This document shows, one piece after another, positions 24,374 to 33,672 of a DNA stretch of 64,000 nt. The position numbers and the translations under genes were made by a program. Source of the DNA: Pseudomonadota bacterium (GTDB lineage Bacteria; Pseudomonadota; Alphaproteobacteria; Reyranellales; Reyranellaceae). The stretch is from NCBI GenBank assembly GCA_018242505.1, contig JAFEBU010000074.1:1-64000 (forward strand), read 5' to 3'. The notes under the pieces were generated by a model that was given only the letters and a program-made list of their open reading frames with translations, was not told the origin of the DNA and searched no databases. Numbering within the stretch: the first letter of the stretch is position 1; every line of letters begins with the position of its first letter.

Positions 24374-25141
24374 ATGATGTTCGACCTTTCCGGCAAGGTG
24401 GCGGTGGTGACTGGCGGCAGCCGCGGCATCGGCCGTTCGATCTGCGAGCAGATGGCGGCCCACGGTGCCAAGGTTGTGGTCTCGAGTCGCAAGCTGCCGG
24501 CTTGCGAAGAGGTCGTGAAAGGCATCAAGGCCAAAGGCGGCGAAGCAACGGCGGTCGCAGCCAGCATCTCCGACAAGGCCCAGCTCGAAGCTCTGGTCGC
24601 CGCGGCGCGCAAAGCCTACGGCAAGATCGACATCATGGTCTGCAACGCCGCCTCCAATCCCTATTTCGGCCCGCTGACCGGACTCAAGGAGGACGTGTTC
24701 CAGAAGATCATGATGAACAACGTCATGTCCAATCTCTGGCTGATGAACATGGTCGGACCGGAGATGGCCGAGCGCCGGGACGGCGCTTTCATCATCGTGT
24801 CGTCGATCGGCGCGCTTGTCGGTTCGGCGCATATTGCCGCCTACAACATGAGCAAGGCCGCCGACCTGTCGCTCGTGAAGTCGCTCTCGATGGAATGGGG
24901 TAAACACAACATCCGCGTGAACGCGATCGCCCCGGGCCTGATCCAGACCGATTTCGCCAAGGCCCTGTGGGAGAATCCGCAGATCCGTGGCGCCCAGGAG
25001 AACAAGGCGGCGCTGAAGCGGATCGGCCAGCCCGACGATATCGGCGGCGTAGCGGTTTTCCTTGCGTCGAAGGCGGCTGCCTTCATCTGCGGCCAATGCA
25101 TCATCGCCGACGGCGGGGTGATCGGGGCAGGGGCCGAATAG
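24374..25141 (+). CDS. short-chain dehydrogenase/reductase (SDR)
   Basis: The 255-residue classical SDR shows the cofactor motif VVTGGSRGIGRS (about 12-23), VCNAAS in place of NNAG, the catalytic serine in IIVSSIGALVGS (about 138-149) and YNMSK (Y-x3-K, about 156-160). A C-terminal IIADGGVIGAG loop is typical. It is an NAD(P)-dependent oxidoreductase of unknown substrate; its style resembles 3-oxoacyl or hydroxyacyl reductases. It lies 33 nt after the methyltransferase gene, with a purine-rich ribosome site before tandem ATGs at 24374. Confidence 0.88.
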   Translation: MMFDLSGKVAVVTGGSRGIGRSICEQMAAHGAKVVVSSRKLPACEEVVKGIKAKGGEATAVAASISDKAQLEALVAAARKAYGKIDIMVCNAASNPYFGPLTGLKEDVFQKIMMNNVMSNLWLMNMVGPEMAERRDGAFIIVSSIGALVGSAHIAAYNMSKAADLSLVKSLSMEWGKHNIRVNAIAPGLIQTDFAKALWENPQIRGAQENKAALKRIGQPDDIGGVAVFLASKAAAFICGQCIIADGGVIGAGAE

Positions 25142-25180
25142 ACCCGGAATGCCGGGCTTCAATCCTGGGTTTTCGGAAAT

Positions 25181-25251
25181 TTCTCACCAGGGTGAGAAGG
25201 GTCCGATGCCGATGGGATCGATGTTTCGGGCCATTTTCTCATTTTCTCACC
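25181..25251. repeat. palindrome and reiterated TTCTCA motifs between convergent genes
   Basis: The 157-bp gap between the convergent SDR and exonuclease III genes contains no gene. It holds a perfect palindrome TTCTCACC-AG-GGTGAGAA (25181-25198). About 45 bp later comes a tandem 8-mer ATTTTCTC-ATTTTCTC (25233-25248) that runs into another copy of TTCTCACC. The palindrome could be a bidirectional terminator stem or a protein-binding site. A shorter CCCGG-AATG-CCGGG hairpin lies right after the SDR stop. Function is unproven. Confidence 0.5.
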
Positions 25252-25298
25252 GCATCTCCGCTTGAGGTAATAGGATACCGCTCAGCGGGAGATTGCCG

Positions 25299-26084
25299 TT
25301 ACCCGACGTCCAGTTCGCACCATACCGGCACGTGGTCGGAGGGCTCGGGCCGGCCACGCTCTTCCTTGTCGATGCCGACGGCGCTCAGTCGATCGGCCGC
25401 CGGGGGTGAGAGCAGCAGGTGGTCGATCCGCAGGCCGTTGTTCTTCTGCCAGGCACCAGCCTGGTAATCCCAGAAGGTGTATTGCGGGCCATCTGTATGG
25501 AAAGCGCGCACGGCGTCGGTCAGTCCGAGATTGAGCAGCGCCCGCATGGCCTGGCGGGATTGCGGCTGGCACAGGGCGTCGCCTGCGAAGGCGGTCGGGC
25601 TGAAAACGTCGACATCCGTCGGGCAGACATTGTAGTCGCCGCCCAGCACGAACATCTCCTCCTGCGCGAGCAGGGCGCGCGCCTGCTTGGCGAGGCGATC
25701 CATCCACGCGATCTTGTAGGCGAACTTGTCGGTGTGGATGGGGTTGCCGTTGGGCAGGTAGAGGCCGCCCACGGTCAACGGCCCTTTGGGGGTCTGCACC
25801 CGGCCTTCGATATAGCGGGCCTGTTCGTCTGTCTCGGGGTCGGGGAGGCTGCGGGCCGTGATCTCGACCGGATGCAGCGAGAGCAGCGCTACGCCGTTGA
25901 AGCCTTTCTGGCCGACGATCTCGACCTTGTAACCGGCCGCTTCGATCTCAAGACGAGGGAACTGTGCTTCCTGGGCCTTGATTTCCTGCAGCACCACCAC
26001 GTCAGGCTTGGCTTTCTGCAGCCACGTCACGAGATTGGCCGTCCGCTTGCGGACGGAATTCACGTTCCACGTCGCGATCTTCAT
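25299..26084 (-). CDS. xthA: exodeoxyribonuclease III
   Basis: The 261-residue protein has the exonuclease III/AP endonuclease fold. Motifs are ATWNVNSVRKR at the N terminus, VVLQEIKAQ (metal-binding glutamate, about 36), GGLYLPNG, GGDYNVCPTDVD (catalytic aspartate and asparagine, about 148-159) and PSDHVPVWCEL (catalytic Asp-His pair near the C terminus). It repairs abasic sites and 3'-blocked ends in DNA. It lies 10 nt downstream of erpA on the same strand and is probably co-transcribed with it. Confidence 0.93.
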   Translation of the reverse strand: MKIATWNVNSVRKRTANLVTWLQKAKPDVVVLQEIKAQEAQFPRLEIEAAGYKVEIVGQKGFNGVALLSLHPVEITARSLPDPETDEQARYIEGRVQTPKGPLTVGGLYLPNGNPIHTDKFAYKIAWMDRLAKQARALLAQEEMFVLGGDYNVCPTDVDVFSPTAFAGDALCQPQSRQAMRALLNLGLTDAVRAFHTDGPQYTFWDYQAGAWQKNNGLRIDHLLLSPPAADRLSAVGIDKEERGRPEPSDHVPVWCELDVG

Positions 26085-26094
26085 CGCAGGCGGA

Positions 26095-26427
26095 TCAAAC
26101 GCTGAAAGAGTTGCCGCACCCGCAAGAGGAGGTGGCGTTCGGATTTTTCACCTGGAAGGACGAACCGACCATTTCCTCGACATAGTCGAGTTCGCTGCCC
26201 TTGAGCAGTTCGAGAGAGGTACTGTCGACCAAGACCGCCGCGCCGCCACGCTCGATCACAAGATCGTCCTCGTTGCGCTGTTCCTCGAACGAAAAATTGT
26301 ACTGGAAGCCGGAGCACCCGCCGCCCAGCACGGCCACCCGCATCATCACGGGCTTGGTCTCTTTTGCCGCCAGGAAGGCGATCCGCTTGGCGGCATTCTC
26401 GGTAACGGAGAAAGGGGTCTCGCTCAT
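26095..26427 (-). CDS. erpA: iron-sulfur cluster insertion protein ErpA
   Basis: The 110-residue A-type carrier has the three conserved cysteines, one in VLGGGCSGFQY (about 38) and the pair in SSCGCGNSFSV at the C terminus (about 102-104). The preceding KNPNATSSCGCG block is typical of ErpA. It delivers 4Fe-4S or 2Fe-2S clusters to target enzymes. It is the first gene of a two-gene unit with exonuclease III. On its strand a TTGACG box (plus coordinates 26458-26463) lies at the right distance to be a -35 element. The -10 is poor and the transcript would then be almost leaderless. Confidence 0.92.
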   Translation of the reverse strand: MSETPFSVTENAAKRIAFLAAKETKPVMMRVAVLGGGCSGFQYNFSFEEQRNEDDLVIERGGAAVLVDSTSLELLKGSELDYVEEMVGSSFQVKNPNATSSCGCGNSFSV

Positions 26428-26557
26428 GCCCTACAAGATGTGGACTGGGAGCCTTTTCGTCAATGCTGGAAGGAGGGGAGCGGACGACCGGCGGCCGCGG
26501 AACAAAAACCACAGCCGGATCATAGGATTGGCGGTTGGGACCCATATCCGCAGGGGG

Positions 26558-26580
26558 CGGCTGCCAGGAGACGGCAGCCG
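26558..26580 (-). terminator. hairpin downstream of livF
   Basis: The perfect inverted repeat CGGCTGCC (26558-26565) and GGCAGCCG (26573-26580) sits 2 nt past the livF stop. In the direction of livF transcription the stem is followed by a C-rich rather than T-rich stretch. It may act as an mRNA 3' stabiliser or an inefficient terminator. The rest of the 155-bp gap to erpA shows no gene. Confidence 0.4.
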
Positions 26581-26582
26581 TT

Positions 26583-27374
<792 letters not shown>

Positions 27375-27415
27375 GCGCAAAATGGGCGGCGGGGACCGCC
27401 GCCCACTCCCTTCGG

Positions 27416-28663
27416 TCAGGACTTGGCGTCGGCAGCGATCTGCTTTTCGATCACCTGACGGAAGCCCTGGTACCAATCCTTGGTCTTCACCAGCTTGCCG
27501 CCCTTGACCGTCCACACCTCGCACCAGCCGCCGCCTTCGTGGTCGGTTGGCGTAATGGTCAATGGTGGCACCAGACCCCCGAGCGTGAAGCCCTTGATCT
27601 GCTCCATGCCCTTGCGCACGTCGTCGGGAGTCGGCATGGCGCCGCCCTTGGCCTTGATGGCATTGCGCAACGCCTCGACATGGATCGCCGCCACCATGAC
27701 GCCGCGGTTGTAGTAGACCGTCGAATCCATTTCCTTGGGCGGCGCCTTACCTTCGGCCTTGTACATCGCGACAATGTCCTTCAGCACCGGGAAGTCCTTT
27801 CCGACACCGGCGAACTGCAGGGTGTTGTAGCCTTCGGCCAAGGCATAGCCGCCGGCGGCAAGGATGTCGGCTTCGGCGCTGCCCCATACGAAGGCCACGA
27901 CCTTGCTGAGCGGGAAGCCCTTGCCTTTCAGTTCCTTGATGGAGACCGACGGGGCGCGACCGAAGAGGTGCGTGACGACGAAGTCCGGCCTGTAGCGGCT
28001 GGTGATGTCGAGCACCTGGGCGCCCATCTCGACGCCCGGCGCAGGCACCGCGAAGGTGCGCAACTCAAAGCCCTCGCTCTTGGAGAGGTCCTCGAAGATC
28101 GGCAGCGGCTCTTTGCCCGCCGGATTGTCATAGAACAAATAGGCGATCTTCTTGCCCTTCAGCGTGCCGAGCTTCTCCTTGGCGAACTCGATCGCTGCAC
28201 CCGCTTGCGACCAATAGCTGGCGGCGATCGGGAAGAGGTAGGGGAAGCGCTTGCCATCGGCAGCGGAAGCCGTGCCGAAGCCGGGAGAAGTCCCGGGCAT
28301 CTTGTCCTCTTCGAGCTTCTTGGTCAGAGCCTGGGTCTGTGGCGTGCCGTAGAGGCCGTCAATGAGGGCGCCCTCCTTCTTGAACCGCTCGTGCGCTTCC
28401 ATCGCCGGCGGCACCTTGTATTCGTTGTCGACCTCGATGACCTTGATCTTGTAGCCCTCGACGCCACCTTTGCTATTCACCAGGTCGATATAGTCGTGAT
28501 AGCCGGGACAAAGCGCGGTGCCGACGGTTGCCGTCGGTCCGGTGCGGTCGCATTGCAGGCCGAAGACGACCTGCTTCTGTTGGGCGAAAGCTCCGCCCAT
28601 TCCGAACGACAGTGTGCCAAACGCAGCCGCAATCCCCAACCAACTCCTTACGCTCCTTAGCAT
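27416..28663 (-). CDS. Liv-type ABC transporter periplasmic substrate-binding protein
   Basis: The 415-residue protein has a signal peptide (MLRSVRSWLGIAAAFGTLSF then cleavage near AFAQ, about residue 27). A type I periplasmic-binding fold (peripla_BP_6) follows, beginning KQVVFGLQCDRTGPTATVG. Two cysteines near the mature N terminus (LQCD, TALCPG) are unusual for this fold and may form a disulfide. It captures substrate for the LivH/LivM pore. It lies 33 nt after livM. The ligand is unknown; relatives bind amino acids, amides, aromatic acids and short fatty acids. Confidence 0.9.
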   Translation of the reverse strand: MLRSVRSWLGIAAAFGTLSFGMGGAFAQQKQVVFGLQCDRTGPTATVGTALCPGYHDYIDLVNSKGGVEGYKIKVIEVDNEYKVPPAMEAHERFKKEGALIDGLYGTPQTQALTKKLEEDKMPGTSPGFGTASAADGKRFPYLFPIAASYWSQAGAAIEFAKEKLGTLKGKKIAYLFYDNPAGKEPLPIFEDLSKSEGFELRTFAVPAPGVEMGAQVLDITSRYRPDFVVTHLFGRAPSVSIKELKGKGFPLSKVVAFVWGSAEADILAAGGYALAEGYNTLQFAGVGKDFPVLKDIVAMYKAEGKAPPKEMDSTVYYNRGVMVAAIHVEALRNAIKAKGGAMPTPDDVRKGMEQIKGFTLGGLVPPLTITPTDHEGGGWCEVWTVKGGKLVKTKDWYQGFRQVIEKQIAADAKS

Positions 28664-28696
28664 GGGTTCCTCCCTTTGCTCGAACGTTGCCCCGCT

Positions 28697-29770
28697 CTAG
28701 TAGGAGAAGGGCCAGACCCGGAAGTAGTTCCGGACATTCCGCCACAACCGATTGAGCCCCTCGGGCTCGACGATCAGAAAGAAGATGATCAACGCGCCGA
28801 ACACGGCGAGCCGCGTACCGGATATGACGTTCGCCAGTTCAGAGTCGCTGAACACCAGAGAACCGACGTTTTCCAGCAGCAAACGCAGGACGATCGGCAG
28901 CAGCGTGACGAATATTGCGCCGAAGATCGAGCCCAGAACCGACCCCAGCCCGCCGATGATGATCATCGCCAGGTAGTCGATCGAGACGATGAGCTGGAAC
29001 TGTTCGTAGTTGGCGATACCGAAATAGTATGTGTACAGGACCCCGCAGACGCCGGCGTAGAAGGACGAGATCGCGAACGACAGGAGCTTGTAGCGATAGA
29101 TGTTGATGCCGATGATCTCGGCGGCGATGTCCTGGTCGCGAACGGCAATGAAGGCGCGCCCGATACGGCTGCGCATCAGGTTGAGCGTGGCCACGATCGC
29201 AAGAACAACGAAGAACAGGAGGAAGAAATAGAGCCGGCTCTGGGTGTTGAGGATCAACCCGAACAGATCCGGGCGCGGGACCTGGATCGAGGCCTGCGCA
29301 CCGCCCGAGATCGCCGGCACGTGGTTGATCGTCCATTCGATGATGAGTTGGCCGGCCAGCGTCGCAATGGCGAGATAGAGCCCCTTGATCCGCAGGCTCG
29401 GGATGCCGACCAGGACGCCGATGAATGCCGCCATCAGGCCGCCGGCCGGTAAAGTGAGCCAGAACGGCAGGCCAAGCCTCACCGCCAGGTTGGCTGCGGT
29501 ATAGGCGCCGACCGACATGAAGGCGCCGTGGCCGAGCGAGATCTGGCCAGTGTAGCCGACCAGGATGTTGAGGCCCAGCGCGCCGACGATGGCGATGAAG
29601 ATCAGGTTCAGGATGGAGAGGTAGTATTCGGCCAGGACCAGGGGCACGATCACCACGAACAGCAGCGCCAGGACCGCGACCGTCCATTTTGCGATCGGCA
29701 GAGGATAGAGCGCCATGTCGGCGGCATAGGTGGTCTTGAAGATGCCGGCTTCGCGGTGGAACATGGTCAC
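28697..29770 (-). CDS. livM: branched-chain-type ABC transporter permease LivM
   Basis: The 357-residue polytopic membrane protein has about eight to ten hydrophobic segments. It carries the LivM signature GYTGQISLGHGAFMSVGAYTAA and the cytoplasmic EAA-like loop with IAVRDQDIAAEIIGIN. It forms the inner-membrane pore with LivH. The GTG at 29770 overlaps the livH stop as GTGA; the ATG at 29764 is an equally possible start 6 nt downstream. It lies between livH and the binding-protein gene. Confidence 0.92.
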   Translation of the reverse strand: MTMFHREAGIFKTTYAADMALYPLPIAKWTVAVLALLFVVIVPLVLAEYYLSILNLIFIAIVGALGLNILVGYTGQISLGHGAFMSVGAYTAANLAVRLGLPFWLTLPAGGLMAAFIGVLVGIPSLRIKGLYLAIATLAGQLIIEWTINHVPAISGGAQASIQVPRPDLFGLILNTQSRLYFFLLFFVVLAIVATLNLMRSRIGRAFIAVRDQDIAAEIIGINIYRYKLLSFAISSFYAGVCGVLYTYYFGIANYEQFQLIVSIDYLAMIIIGGLGSVLGSIFGAIFVTLLPIVLRLLLENVGSLVFSDSELANVISGTRLAVFGALIIFFLIVEPEGLNRLWRNVRNYFRVWPFSY

Positions 29771-30666
29771 ACCCGCTCGATCTGGCGTCGGCCGAAGATG
29801 CCGTACGGCCTCACCATGAGGACCAGGATCATCAGCACATAGGGTGCGAAGTCCTTGGTGCCGCCGCCGACATAGGGGTCAAGATAGCCGGCGGCGAGGC
29901 TTTCGACGATTCCCACGATCACGCCGCCGAGCAGCGCGCCGCCGATCGAATCGAGGCCACCCAGGATCACCACCGGGAACACTTTCAGTCCAACCAGGGC
30001 AAGCTGAATATCGACGCCCAGCATGTTGCCCCAGATGATGCCGCCCAGCGCCGACACGACGCCGGTCATTGCCCAGGCGATCGCGAAATAGCGCTCGACG
30101 TTGATGCCCATCGCCTGTGCCACCTGCTGATTGTCGGCGACAGCGCGCATGGCGACGCCCATGCGGCTTTTCTTGAAGAACCAGCTGAAGGCCAGGAAGA
30201 AGAGAACGGCCACCGCCGCGCCCAGGACCTGGATGGGCGGCAGGCTGGCCGGACCGATATTGATCGGATCGTCGCCGATCGGCAGCGGCACCCCGCGGGT
30301 CGCACTGCCAAAGACGATCGGCGTCAGCCCGCGCAACACTGCGGCAAGGCCGATGGTCGCCATGATGACGGCCACCACCGGGCGTCCCAGCAGCGGCCGC
30401 AGCACCACGCGCTCGAGCCCGAAACCGAAGCCGATCATGACCGCAAGCGTGACCAGGATCGCCACGATCAGCCACGTGCCGTCAGGCCCCAGAACGGCCG
30501 CGGCGACCAGCCCGGCCATCATCACGAATTCGCCCTGGGCGAAGTTGATGGCGTCGGTCGCCTTGTAGACCAGCACGAAGCCCAGGGCGATCAGCGCATA
30601 CATCAGGCCGATCGAGGCGCCGTTCAACAGCAGCGCCAGGAGGAAACCGAAGTCTTCGGACGACAT
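29767..30666 (-). CDS. livH: branched-chain-type ABC transporter permease LivH
   Basis: The 299-residue membrane protein has about eight helices and LivH motifs: GLMYALIALGFVLVYKATDAINFAQGEFVM near the N terminus (about 19-48), MRAVADNQQVAQAMGIN in the cytoplasmic coupling loop, and VILGGLDSIGGALLGGVIVGI towards the C terminus. It starts 10 nt after the acyl-CoA synthetase stop and overlaps livM by 4 nt. It is the partner of LivM in the inner membrane. Confidence 0.93.
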   Translation of the reverse strand: MSSEDFGFLLALLLNGASIGLMYALIALGFVLVYKATDAINFAQGEFVMMAGLVAAAVLGPDGTWLIVAILVTLAVMIGFGFGLERVVLRPLLGRPVVAVIMATIGLAAVLRGLTPIVFGSATRGVPLPIGDDPINIGPASLPPIQVLGAAVAVLFFLAFSWFFKKSRMGVAMRAVADNQQVAQAMGINVERYFAIAWAMTGVVSALGGIIWGNMLGVDIQLALVGLKVFPVVILGGLDSIGGALLGGVIVGIVESLAAGYLDPYVGGGTKDFAPYVLMILVLMVRPYGIFGRRQIERV

Positions 30667-30676
30667 CCTACCGACC

Positions 30677-32617
30677 TCAGGCCGCCCGACGCGACGGCTC
30701 TGCCGAGCCGAGGTCGTGGATGTCGATATCCGAGGTCAGCGACGATTTGCGGCCGTCCTCGAACGTGATCTCCATCGTCACCTTCACCTGCCGCGAGCCG
30801 TCGTAAAAGGCATCGATCACTGCCGCATATTTTTCCGCCACGAAGCGCCGCCGCACTTTGCGCGTGCGGGTCATCTCGGCGTCGTCGGCCTCGAGCTCCT
30901 TGTTCAGGATCAGGAAGCGCTTGACCTGTTGCACGTCCGGCAGGGTCGCGTTGGCCTTGGCGATCTCGTCGGCGATCAGCGTCGCCACTTCGGGCTTGCG
31001 GCTGAGATCCATGAAGCTCGAATAGGCGATGCCCTTCCGCTCGGCCCAGGAGCCGACGGTCTGCATGTCGATGGCGATCATGGCCACGACCATCGGCTTG
31101 TCGTTCCCGAACGCCACGGCCTCGCGGATATAGGGGCTGAACTTGAGCTTGTTCTCGATGAACTGCGGCGCAAATGCCGAGCCGTCCGCCAGTTTTCCGA
31201 CATCCCTGGCCCGATCGATGATGACGAGGTGGCCTTGCTTGTCGAAGAAGCCGGCATCGCCCGTCATCAGCCAGCCTTCGCTCGTCATGGTGGCGCGCGT
31301 GCTGTCTTCTTGCTTGAAATAGCCCCTGAACACGGTCGGGCCTCTCAGGATGACCTCGCCGCGATCGTCGATTTTGACCTCGACGCGCGGCATCGGACGG
31401 CCGACCGTGTTGGGGTTGGCTTCGGCGTTGGACTGGCAGGTCACCAGCGCCGACGCCTCGGTGGCACCATAGATCTGCTTCAGGTTGATGCCGAAGGAGC
31501 GGAAGAAGCGGTAGGTGTCCGGACCCAGCGGCGCGCCGCCGGTGTAGCACCATCGTGCGTTGCGCAGGCCGAGCTGGTCGCGAACCGGCCCATAGACGAA
31601 GACCTCGCCGACCGCGAGGCCCAGCCGTTCGGCGAGGGAGAGCGGTTTGCCGTCGGTGCGCTTGAGCTCGCAGCGCTCGGCCAGGCTGCGGAAGGACTCG
31701 AACACGCGGCGCTTGACCGGCGAGGCGTCGTCTCCCTTCACTTGCATCTGGGTGAGCATGCTCTCCCAGATGCGGGGTGGCGCCAGCATCGCATGGGGGC
31801 CGAGCTCGCGCAGGTCGCGCTGTACCGTCTCGGGGCTTTCCGGACAGTTGGCGGTGAGCTTGCCCACCAGCGCCATGCCGAGCGAGAAGGCAGCATCGCC
31901 CAGCCATGCCATCGGCAGGTACGACAGCCAGTTGTCGCCGGCCCGCACGTCGTTGACTTCGATAAACGATTCAGCCCCGGCGATCATGTTGCGGTGGCTG
32001 AGCATCACACCCTTCGGGTTGCCGGTCGTGCCCGAGGTGTAGGCGATCATGGCGATGTCGTCGGCCGACCCCTTGGCGAGCTCGGTGGCATAAAAATCAG
32101 GATTGGCCCTGGCGAATTCTCGGCCGGCGTCGAGAACGCTCTCGAACGGGCGCAGGATCGGGTCGTCGTAGCTCCACAGTCCGCGCGGGTCATCGAAGAC
32201 GATCAGACGGAGGTTGGGCAGCTTGTCCTTGAGCGACAGCGCCTTGTCGACCTGCTCCTGGTCCTCGGCAATGATCACCGAGGTCTCGGCGTGGTTCAGC
32301 ACATAGACCAGTTCGGCGGCGATCGAATCCTGATAGACGGGAACCGACATCCCGCCCAGCACCTGGGCGGCGATCTGGCCGATATAGAGCTGGGGCCGGT
32401 TGTCGCCGACCACGCTGAGCTTGTCGCCGCGCTGGAAGCCCAGCGACGCGAGACCGAGCGCAAGATCCCGCACTCGGTCGCGGTAATCCGCCCAGGTGAA
32501 GGTCTGCCATACGCCGCGCGTCTTCTCGCGCATGCCGGCTGCCGTGGCGCTTTCCTGGGCGTTGCGCTCCAGGAGCTTGGGCAAAGTATCGGTCTGCGGG
32601 GAGTCGAGCAGGCTCAT
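30677..32617 (-). CDS. AMP-dependent long-chain-type acyl-CoA synthetase
   Basis: The 646-residue ANL ligase has P-loop IAYTSGTTGNPKGVMLSH (about 183-200), QIYGATEASALVTC (A5), TGDAGFFDKQGHLVIIDRARDVGKLADGS (A7/A8) and the extended C terminus of the FadD15/long-chain group. It converts a free carboxylic acid into its CoA thioester. Placement between livG and livH, with a 4-nt overlap to livG, implies that the imported substrate is activated on entry. The start is ATG 32617 behind GGAGGACAG. Chain length or aromatic preference cannot be read from sequence. Confidence 0.92.
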   Translation of the reverse strand: MSLLDSPQTDTLPKLLERNAQESATAAGMREKTRGVWQTFTWADYRDRVRDLALGLASLGFQRGDKLSVVGDNRPQLYIGQIAAQVLGGMSVPVYQDSIAAELVYVLNHAETSVIIAEDQEQVDKALSLKDKLPNLRLIVFDDPRGLWSYDDPILRPFESVLDAGREFARANPDFYATELAKGSADDIAMIAYTSGTTGNPKGVMLSHRNMIAGAESFIEVNDVRAGDNWLSYLPMAWLGDAAFSLGMALVGKLTANCPESPETVQRDLRELGPHAMLAPPRIWESMLTQMQVKGDDASPVKRRVFESFRSLAERCELKRTDGKPLSLAERLGLAVGEVFVYGPVRDQLGLRNARWCYTGGAPLGPDTYRFFRSFGINLKQIYGATEASALVTCQSNAEANPNTVGRPMPRVEVKIDDRGEVILRGPTVFRGYFKQEDSTRATMTSEGWLMTGDAGFFDKQGHLVIIDRARDVGKLADGSAFAPQFIENKLKFSPYIREAVAFGNDKPMVVAMIAIDMQTVGSWAERKGIAYSSFMDLSRKPEVATLIADEIAKANATLPDVQQVKRFLILNKELEADDAEMTRTRKVRRRFVAEKYAAVIDAFYDGSRQVKVTMEITFEDGRKSSLTSDIDIHDLGSAEPSRRAA

Positions 32618-33432
32618 GTCTGTCCTCCACTCTTGGCCATGCCGAGATAGGCTTCGATCACCCGGGCATCGCCCTGCACATGGGCCGGCGTCCCGGACGC
32701 GATGCATTTGCCGCGGTCGAGCACGACGACCTTGTCGGAGATGTCCATGACGACGCCCATGTCGTGCTCGATCAGCACGACCGTCACGCCGCGCTCCTGG
32801 TTCACGTCCAGGATGTAGCGCGCCATGTCCTCTTTCTCGTCCTGGTTCATGCCGCCCATCGGCTCGTCGAGCAGCAGCACCTTCGGCTCGAGCGCCAGTG
32901 CTCGGCCGAGTTCGACCCGCTTGCGTAGGCCGTAGGCAAGCGTCGCCGTCGGGAGCTTGCGCAAATCCTGCAGCTTCAGGAACTCGATGATCTCCTCGAC
33001 CGCCTCCCGATGGGCGATGTCTTCCTTCTGGGCGAAGCCCCAATAGATCACGCTCGACAGGATGCCCGCCTTCATGCGGACGTGACGACCGAGCATCAAA
33101 TTGTCGAGGACGGTGAGGCCGCGGAACAGGGCGATGTTCTGGAAGGTCCGGGCAACGCCCAGGGATGCGATCTCGCTTGGCTTCTTGTGTGTGATGTCCT
33201 GGCCTTCCAGCACCACACGCCCCGAATCGGGTTTATAGAAGCCGGAAAGCATGTTCAGAAGCGAGGTCTTGCCGGCACCGTTGGGACCGATGATCGAAAG
33301 GATGTCGCCGCGTGGCACCTCGATCGACACGTCCTGCACGGCGGTGACTCCACCGAACTTCTTGGACACACTTTCGACGGTCAGTTGGTTGTCATCCCGA
33401 CACGACGATGCGTGCCGGGCAGACACCCCCAT
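32614..33432 (-). CDS. livG: branched-chain-type ABC transporter ATP-binding protein LivG
   Basis: The ATPase of about 272 residues has Walker A GPNGAGKTSLLNML, a degenerate signature (TLAYGLRKRVELGRALA instead of LSGGQ, normal for this LivG branch) and Walker B VLLLDEPMGGMN. The LivG marker VVLIEHDMGVVMDISDKVVVLDRG is also present. Tandem ATGs occur at 33435 and 33432. I prefer 33432 because it lies 7 nt after GGAGG. It is the first gene of the uptake operon and overlaps the acyl-CoA synthetase by 4 nt. A 12-codon frame ends directly before its ribosome site. Confidence 0.9.
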   Translation of the reverse strand: MGVSARHASSCRDDNQLTVESVSKKFGGVTAVQDVSIEVPRGDILSIIGPNGAGKTSLLNMLSGFYKPDSGRVVLEGQDITHKKPSEIASLGVARTFQNIALFRGLTVLDNLMLGRHVRMKAGILSSVIYWGFAQKEDIAHREAVEEIIEFLKLQDLRKLPTATLAYGLRKRVELGRALALEPKVLLLDEPMGGMNQDEKEDMARYILDVNQERGVTVVLIEHDMGVVMDISDKVVVLDRGKCIASGTPAHVQGDARVIEAYLGMAKSGGQT

Positions 33433-33444
33433 CATGACGCCTCC

Positions 33445-33483
33445 CTAAACCAACCCTGTTTTCTTTAGCTTTGACTGCATCAT
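33445..33483 (-). other. 12-codon upstream reading frame before livG
   Basis: On the minus strand the frame MMQSKLKKTGLV starts at tandem ATGs (33483/33480). Its TAG stop (33447-33445) is immediately followed by the GGAGG of livG. Several codons (CTA, AAA, TCA, ACA) are AT-rich and unlike the surrounding GC-rich usage. It could be a translated upstream frame that adjusts livG translation, or chance. The same frame is open far upstream as an antisense shadow, which weakens the coding argument. The rest of the 237-bp divergent gap shows no other gene. Confidence 0.25.
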
Positions 33484-33672
33484 GTGGGCTTCCGCCGCCG
33501 AAGGCAACAAATCCATCCAAGATAGGAGGTCGGAGTAAGCTGCTGCGACCATCGGCCCGAGGGAGCCGGCGGGAGGGAGGAAGCATTGGGGACGCACGTC
33601 CGATCGAATATTGAAACGGCCGAGGTCGGTGCTAGGGTCGCAGTCGGCCGGCAATGCCGAGGGGGAAGACCA

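Noticed and set aside
30716..32650. Open frame of 644 codons on the plus strand
   Set aside because: It is antisense to the long-chain-type acyl-CoA synthetase and is rich in His/Arg/Asp as expected for a shadow frame.
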